From Clostridia bacterium (GTDB lineage: Bacteria; Bacillota; Clostridia; Christensenellales; Borkfalkiaceae), in assembly GCA_017504795.1 (NCBI GenBank), contig JAFVQM010000027.1:1-40612 (forward strand): 40,612 nucleotides of DNA, in the 5' to 3' direction. Below the pieces are notes generated by a model that did no database searches, was not told the origin of the DNA, and worked only from the letters and a program-made list of their open reading frames with translations. Position 1 is the first letter of the stretch. Every line of letters starts with the position of its first letter. A program made the position numbers and the translations under genes. Shown here piece by piece: positions 35,615-40,612 of the stretch.

Positions 35615-35643
35615 AGAATAGCATTTTAAAATTACCAAGTCAA
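35615..35643 (-). promoter_or_regulatory. Promoter of the TIM-barrel-like gene, start-codon proximal
   Basis: Minus strand TTGACT (35638-35643), 17-nt spacer, TATTCT (35615-35620). Six bases separate it from the ATG at 35608, so a leaderless transcript is predicted. Confidence 0.7.
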
Positions 35644-35698
35644 TAGCGTTTAACAATTTTTTGAAAGATAGAATACCTTGTATAAGTGAGGTAAAATT

Positions 35699-36976
35699 AT
35701 GAATCCGTTTAATCAAAAGCCTTTAACTTATGAAAAAATGCTTGAAAACTGGAAACAACTCTACCCAACGCCGTATAACAAGCGCGAAGTAGACCCATAT
35801 ACAAAATGCAGAATAATACTTATGAACGGCACGGAATTCGAGGCTAACTGGTTTTCGCACCAGTTTGCACGCCACGTTGACGATAACGACCTTCGGCGTG
35901 ATTTAGCCCTTACTAGATACGTTGAAAAACAGCAACAGTTAAAAATTTCACTTCTAAAACCTAAGGACGAAAGTATCTTAGAGCACACCATAGCCTACGA
36001 GCAACTTGCGGTTGATTTAACCGCAGAACTTAGCAAGCGCGAAATGGACTGTAACGTAAAAACCGCGCTTGACTTTGCGCTACTAGAAGATTTTGACCAC
36101 CTTTATAGATACGCTAACCTTTTAGATATGCAAGACGGCGTTCACGCCGAGTGGCTAGTAGGTAGATACACCGAGATAATGCCAGGTAGACCTACCATTT
36201 CTCACCACCGTTTTCCGATAGATAACGTTAAAAACTGCATAAACGCAAAAAACTCGTCCGTTCAAACGGTTCTTAACACTATGATAATAACGGGCGCTGA
36301 ACAACAAACTATGAACTATTATATGAACGTGACTAACTTTGGCGAAAACGACTTAGCAAGGCGGTTATATCAAGAAATTGCTATGGTTGAAGAAGAACAC
36401 GTTACTCAGTACGAATCGCTTATGGACGCTAACGCCTCCTGGTTTGAAATGGCGCTTTGGCACGAATATTTAGAGTGTTATTTATACTGGTCGTGCTATC
36501 AAACTGAAACCGACCCGTATATCAAAGGCTTGTGGGAACAAAACTTAGCGTTTGAAATTACTCACTTACATAAAGCGTCGCAAATGCTTGAAAAATACGA
36601 AAACAAGCACTGGCAAGAAGTTATAAAGGACGGAGAGTTCCCCTCCCCCATATCCCTACACGAAAACGTAGAATACGTTAGAAAAATTCTTGACGACACC
36701 GTTCAGTTCACTTCGTGTAAAGAAGGCTATAAAAAGGTTAAAGACTTACCCGAAAACGCAGACTTTTTCAAGTTCCAAGACGTTATCAACCCAACTACCG
36801 ATATCGTGCCGTCGCACTGCGTAATTGAAACTCGCATTAGAAACCGCGGTAAAGATTATCGCTTTGAAGTTGCCGAAAACCCCGTTATAGAACTTAGAAA
36901 TCGAGAAAAGGACAATACGTCCGTCGGCAGAAAGCCCAACGCCGCATCGTCAACTTGGTTTTACTGTAACGACTAA
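35699..36976 (+). CDS. Ferritin-like helical protein, putative diiron
   Basis: A 425-residue, mostly helical acidic protein of unknown function. Glu/His-rich helices resemble the ferritin-like fold: ILEHTIAYEQLAVDL near 95, DGVHAEWLVG near 147, GAEQQTMNYYMNV near 200, AMVEEEHVTQYESLM near 228, and AFEITHLHKASQMLEKYE near 285. The ExxH spacing in EEEHVTQYE and EITHLHK suits a dinuclear iron site, but the ligands are inferred. It is transcribed divergently from the TIM-barrel-like gene across 90 nt and has GAGGT before the ATG. Likely cytoplasmic; storage, oxidase or stress roles are all possible. Confidence 0.8.
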   Translation: MNPFNQKPLTYEKMLENWKQLYPTPYNKREVDPYTKCRIILMNGTEFEANWFSHQFARHVDDNDLRRDLALTRYVEKQQQLKISLLKPKDESILEHTIAYEQLAVDLTAELSKREMDCNVKTALDFALLEDFDHLYRYANLLDMQDGVHAEWLVGRYTEIMPGRPTISHHRFPIDNVKNCINAKNSSVQTVLNTMIITGAEQQTMNYYMNVTNFGENDLARRLYQEIAMVEEEHVTQYESLMDANASWFEMALWHEYLECYLYWSCYQTETDPYIKGLWEQNLAFEITHLHKASQMLEKYENKHWQEVIKDGEFPSPISLHENVEYVRKILDDTVQFTSCKEGYKKVKDLPENADFFKFQDVINPTTDIVPSHCVIETRIRNRGKDYRFEVAENPVIELRNREKDNTSVGRKPNAASSTWFYCND

Positions 36977-37004
36977 AAAAAGAGTGCTTATGCACTCTTT
37001 TTTA
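36975..37004. terminator. Bidirectional terminator between convergent genes
   Basis: Stem AGAGTGC/GCACTCT (36981-36987, 36992-36998) with A- and T-tracts on both sides; it serves the ferritin-like gene and the fakB pseudogene. Confidence 0.9.
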
Positions 37005-37009
37005 GTATA

Positions 37010-37900
37010 TTAAATTTCGCCTTCTTTGCGAATAAATACTAGGCAGTAGCCTGCAAGCCACGGGCCGTTGTGACAGCCCGATACGGGTGACATAATAACG
37101 TCTTCATGGTTACAAGTTATGCCGTATTCTTTTTCAAGTTCGATAAGTTCGTCAATTAAACTTCTGCCCGTGTAAACGTGCCAAAGTAGGTAGTCTTCGG
37201 GGGAACGATCGCCTATAAGTTCTTTAATCTTTTCACACGATGCGCGAAGTGCTTTTTTAGCCGTTCTTACCGTTTGTAAAGTTGCCACTTCGCCCTCTTT
37301 ATTAAAGTGAATAAGCGGGCAAATTTGCATCATTTTACCGATAAGCGCTTTACCGCCTTTTAATCTGCCGTTGTAGATAAGGTAATCGAGTTTACCGTCA
37401 ACCCCAACGAGATGTTGGTGGGCTTTTATCCACTCAACTTCTTCAAGTATTTTTTCAGTTGGCATACCTTGTTTTACAAATTCAGATATTTTAACTGCGA
37501 GATAACCTTCGTTAAAGCAGGTAATTCTAGCGTCGATAACCGAAATTTTAAGCCTATCTTCATAGTCTTTACCAACGTGTTTTATAAGGTTATAAGTACC
37601 GCCTTAGCCAGAACTAATTGAAACTATAATAACTTCGTCATACCCCCTAGCAATAACGCTATCGTAAAAGCCTTGAAGTTCTTTTACCGTGGGCATAGCC
37701 GTATACGGAAGGTTATTTTTGGGGTTTTCAAGCGTTTCAAGTTCTTTATAGAACTTGTCGGGATCTAAATCAAGACCTTCTAAATACTCCTTACCTTTGA
37801 AAAAAAGGTGAACTCTTATTATATCGATACCTAAATTGTGATACCTTTCGGGCGCGTATTCAATGCAACCCGTTGAAGTGCAAGCAACTAATCTTTTCAT
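37010..37900 (-). pseudogene. fakB: DegV-family fatty-acid-binding protein with one in-frame stop
   Basis: The frame is open for 297 codons, the normal size of DegV/FakB proteins, apart from one TAA at 37604-37606. The first 98 residues hold MKRLVACTSTGCIEY, YTAMPTVKELQGFY and EVIIVSISSG; the stop replaces a residue in the conserved SSxLSGTYN loop, and GGTYNLIKHVGKDYEDRL then continues in frame to the end (ISVIDARI, YLVF-type C-terminus). A TTA-to-TAA change would explain it. FakB presents fatty acids to FakA, the gene 6 nt upstream. Alternatives are a sequencing error or read-through. Without read-through the 98-residue piece cannot bind lipid. Confidence 0.85.
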
Positions 37901-37906
37901 AATTTT

Positions 37907-39532
37907 TTACTCCAAACTTATTAAAAAACTGTATACTAACTGATTACCGTCGTACGGGCAGTACGAAATATCAGGATACGCTTTTATAATCTCTTCTTCA
38001 AACTTAGCCTTTTCTTCTTCCGTAACGTCACAGCCGAAAAATACCGTTAAAAGTTCTTTGTCTTGTATATCTTCTACGTTTGAAAGGGCGTTTACAGCGG
38101 TTAGTACTTTATCGCCACCACTAGATAATAGTTCCTTTCCTGAAATCGCCATAAAATCGCCTTTAAGAACGGATTTTCCGCTAACGGTAGCGTTTCTTAC
38201 TGCATAAGTTACGTCTATCGTGGTTAAGTCGCTAACGATATCAAGTGCGTTTTCTATCTCGCTATCTAAATCGTCACTATACTTATTTATAACCGAAACT
38301 GCTACGTAGCCTTGCTGGATTGACTTGGTTTCCACCACGAAGATTTTAGATTTATCGTAGGTTTTTTGGGCTTGTTTTGCCGTAAGTATTACGTTTGAGT
38401 TGTTAGGAAGAACTATAATATTGTCGGCGTTAATCCTATCAAACGCCGAAATAAAATCGGAAGTTGACGGGTTTAGCGTTTGCCCACCGTCGATAATATC
38501 GTCGGTTTCAAGGTCTAAAAATGCTTTTTTAACACCGTCACCGTTGCAAACTGCTAAAATAGCCGTTTTTTTACGGGGTTTTTTCTCTTCGAGTTCGTTG
38601 TGTTGAAGTGACATATTCTCGATTTTAACCGTTAAAAACTCGCCGTAGTTTCTCAGTTTTACAAGCACTTGCCCCGGCTCGAACGTGTGAACGTGCACTT
38701 TTAACAAATCGCCCGTTTTACTTGCAACGATACTGTCGCCACCGATAGATTTAAGATAGGATATAACTTCCCTTTCGTCAAAACTATCAACGTCTACCTT
38801 TGAGTTTTGTAAGCGGACTAAAAGTTCTGTACAATAACCGTAGGTTAAAACGCTATCGCTAGTAAAGGCGGAAAGGTCGACGCTACTATCTTTAATATCG
38901 TCAAATGATAAAGAATATTCTTCACCCGTAAGCGCGGATAAAAAACCTTGAATAATATAAACGTAACCTGCGCCACCGCTATCAACGACGTCCGCTTCCT
39001 TTAAGGCTGGCAACATCTCTTTTGTTTTAATAAGCGTTTTTTCAGCGCTTTCATAGTGGGCGGTAAACAAATCTTCAATATACGCATCATCTGAAACGTG
39101 TGAGCATACGTAATCGGTTGCAGACTTCATTACCGTAAGAATAGTTCCTTCAACGGGGTTATCAACTGCGTTATATGCGCACTTAACACCGCCTTGTAGG
39201 GCGGTTTTTATATCTTTTACCGTGAGTTTATCAGTGCTTGTTGCGTTTGCAAACCCTTTTATAAACTCAGAAAGTATTACGCCCGAATTTCCCCTAGCGC
39301 CAAGCATAGCACCGTTATAAAAGCGTTTCAGAAGAAGTGACGTGCTTTCTCCATCAAACGAAGAAATCTCTTTTACGCCACTTATAACGGTTTGATACAT
39401 ATTCTTGCCCGTATCCCCGTCTGGAACGGGAAAAACGTTAAGTTCGTTAACGACTGCTACGTTCTTTTTAAGTTCACCAGCACCGCCTATAAGCATATTT
39501 TTTAAGGCTGTAACGTCTAAAACTTTTACCAT
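37907..39532 (-). CDS. fakA: Fatty acid kinase subunit A (DAK2/YloV family)
   Basis: A 541-residue protein: an N-terminal DhaL-type kinase domain (about 1-200) with NELNVFPVPDGDTGKNM, LGARGNSGVILSE and VDSGGAGYV, a middle domain (about 220-320) and a C-terminal DegV-like domain (about 320-541). FakA phosphorylates fatty acids held by FakB for phospholipid synthesis. The partner fakB follows 6 nt downstream but carries a stop codon. There is no ribosome binding site before the ATG; a TAAAAT nine bases upstream might be a -10 box, with a poor -35. Confidence 0.94.
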   Translation of the reverse strand: MVKVLDVTALKNMLIGGAGELKKNVAVVNELNVFPVPDGDTGKNMYQTVISGVKEISSFDGESTSLLLKRFYNGAMLGARGNSGVILSEFIKGFANATSTDKLTVKDIKTALQGGVKCAYNAVDNPVEGTILTVMKSATDYVCSHVSDDAYIEDLFTAHYESAEKTLIKTKEMLPALKEADVVDSGGAGYVYIIQGFLSALTGEEYSLSFDDIKDSSVDLSAFTSDSVLTYGYCTELLVRLQNSKVDVDSFDEREVISYLKSIGGDSIVASKTGDLLKVHVHTFEPGQVLVKLRNYGEFLTVKIENMSLQHNELEEKKPRKKTAILAVCNGDGVKKAFLDLETDDIIDGGQTLNPSTSDFISAFDRINADNIIVLPNNSNVILTAKQAQKTYDKSKIFVVETKSIQQGYVAVSVINKYSDDLDSEIENALDIVSDLTTIDVTYAVRNATVSGKSVLKGDFMAISGKELLSSGGDKVLTAVNALSNVEDIQDKELLTVFFGCDVTEEEKAKFEEEIIKAYPDISYCPYDGNQLVYSFLISLE

Positions 39533-39610
39533 AGTAATTTTATTTTACAGCGTCAAGGTTAATTTTTAGTTAACTTTGAATATTTTGTCGAATTTAATAG
39601 ATTTTTACGA

Positions 39611-39645
39611 TAAAAAAAAGCCTTTCCTTATTAGGAAAGACTTTT
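39611..39645 (-). terminator. Terminator after tuf
   Basis: Stem AGTCTTTCC/GGAAAGGCT read on the minus strand (39619-39642), with one G-U pair that would be a C-A mismatch on the plus strand, then eight Ts. The strand bias supports use by tuf. Confidence 0.88.
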
Positions 39646-39681
39646 TAATTTTGCTAATTTACAGTCTTAAAATTATCAAAA

Positions 39682-40612
39682 TTATTTAATGATTTTAGAA
39701 ACTGCACCAGAACCAACGGTTCTACCGCCTTCACGGATAGCGAAACGGAGACCTTCTTCCATAGCAACGGGGGTGATAAGAGTTACGTCGATAGTAACGT
39801 GGTCACCAGGCATAACCATTTCTACGCCTTCGGGAAGTTTGATGGTACCAGTAACGTCGGTAGTTCTGAAATAGAATTGAGGACGATAGTTGTTGAAGAA
39901 AGGAGTATGTCTACCACCTTCTTCTTTGGTAAGTACGTATACTTGACCGTTGAATTCAGTGTGAGGTTGAACGGTGCCGGGTTTAGCAACAACTTGACCT
40001 CTTTCGATGTCAGTTCTGTCAACACCTCTTAAAAGTGCACCAACGTTATCACCTGCGTATGCTTCGTCAAGTGACTTTCTGAACATTTCAAGACCGGTAA
40101 TAACCGAAGTCTTCTTTTCAGGTCTGATACCAACGATATCAACAGGGTCACCAACTTTTGCGATACCTCTTTCTACTCTACCAGTAGCAACGGTACCACG
40201 ACCAGAAATCGTAAATACGTCTTCTACAGGAAGAAGGAAAGGTTTATCTTCGTCACGAGTGGGGTTAGGAATGTAGCTATCAACAGCGTCCATAAGTTCT
40301 AAGATGCAAGCGCAAGCAGGATCGTCTGCATGGTCGTTCATTGCAGCTTCAAGAGCTTTAACTGCAGAACCTTTGATGATAGGAGTATCGTCGCCCGGGA
40401 AGTCATATTCGTTAAGAATTTCTCTAACTTCCATTTCAACGAGTTCAAGAAGTTCTTCGTCGTCAACAAGGTCAGTCTTGTTAAGGAATACGATAATGTA
40501 AGGAACGCCTACTTGACGAGCAAGAAGAATGTGTTCTCTGGTTTGGGGCATCGGACCGTCAGTAGCAGCAACTACTAAGATTGCACCGTCCATTTGAGCA
40601 GCACCAGTGATC
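39682..40612 (-). CDS. tuf: Elongation factor Tu, 3' part, cut by the right edge
   Basis: The last 310 or so residues of EF-Tu, which delivers aminoacyl-tRNA to the ribosome. Visible are the GTPase pieces [14 protein letters not shown], the NKTD guanine-specificity motif ([12 protein letters not shown]), GSAVKALE, domain 2 with [13 protein letters not shown] and domain 3 with [18 protein letters not shown], ending GAVSKIIK. The first 90 residues, with the P-loop, are outside the window. Codon choice is more even than in neighbours, as expected for a highly expressed gene. Confidence 0.97.
   Translation of the reverse strand, partial: ITGAAQMDGAILVVAATDGPMPQTREHILLARQVGVPYIIVFLNKTDLVDDEELLELVEMEVREILNEYDFPGDDTPIIKGSAVKALEAAMNDHADDPACACILELMDAVDSYIPNPTRDEDKPFLLPVEDVFTISGRGTVATGRVERGIAKVGDPVDIVGIRPEKKTSVITGLEMFRKSLDEAYAGDNVGALLRGVDRTDIERGQVVAKPGTVQPHTEFNGQVYVLTKEEGGRHTPFFNNYRPQFYFRTTDVTGTIKLPEGVEMVMPGDHVTIDVTLITPVAMEEGLRFAIREGGRTVGSGAVSKIIK

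Noticed and set aside
35609-35716. Longer start (35716) for the TIM-barrel-like protein
   Set aside because: It would overlap the start of the divergent ferritin-like gene and pass through both promoters; the extra residues are AT-rich and unlike the rest.

Overview
The window looks like a low-GC Gram-positive bacterium of the class Clostridia, probably uncultured and known from a metagenome. Signs of this are single-membrane envelope genes, intrinsic terminators throughout, the gene orders ruvC-ruvA-ruvB-queA-tgt-yajC and polA-coaE-lytic transglycosylase, a FakA/DegV lipid kinase pair and a KtrAB potassium system. Almost every gene lies on the minus strand. The left edge cuts a 23S rRNA gene and the right edge cuts tuf; breaks at rRNA are typical of assembled contigs. 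The taxonomic call is inference; no 16S gene is present.

Layout, left to right. (1) 1-892: the 5' part of a 23S rRNA gene with its own promoter and no 16S gene upstream. (2) 893-9150: uvrB, uvrA, a small membrane protein, nagA and pgcA, with a 135-nt self-complementary block between uvrB and uvrA. (3) 9193-9925: two related small proteins with a C-terminal membrane tail. (4) 10008-14121: a 1262-residue secreted protein behind a 49-residue gene, driven by a near-consensus promoter whose start region is full of TAGTATA palindromes. (5) 14195-17796: polA, coaE and a lytic transglycosylase. (6) 17823-18755: on the plus strand, tRNA-Leu(CAA) and a four-helix-bundle gene between two copies of a 143-nt hairpin-rich direct repeat. 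(7) 18756-23785: KtrB, KtrA, a small membrane protein and a KdpD/KdpE-type two-component system. (8) 24055-26947: a TSUP permease, glmM, and a stand-alone GlmU acetyltransferase domain that appears to start at AUU. (9) 27271-32904: ruvC, ruvA, ruvB, queA, tgt, yajC and a TIGR04086-like gene, with two diverged structured repeats between queA and tgt. (10) 32984-36976: a divergent pair, a TIM-barrel-like protein and a ferritin-like protein. (11) 37010-40612: a degV/fakB gene broken by one in-frame TAA, fakA, and the 3' part of tuf.

Functional links. PgcA, NagA, GlmM and the GlmU domain all act on hexose phosphates and amino sugars that feed peptidoglycan. UvrA/UvrB, RuvABC and PolA cover excision repair and recombination. 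KtrAB sits with a sensor kinase that keeps most of the cyclic-di-AMP motif of KdpD proteins, so the block reads as one potassium-homeostasis unit without the KdpFABC pump.

The points most worth following are the four-helix-bundle cassette bracketed by repeats; three genes (four-helix bundle, ruvC, TIM-barrel protein) whose -10 box ends only 6 to 8 nt before the start codon with no ribosome binding site, predicting leaderless mRNAs; the AUU-initiated GlmU domain; the single nonsense codon in fakB; and several intergenic structured blocks. No CRISPR array, prophage, transposase or restriction system was seen.
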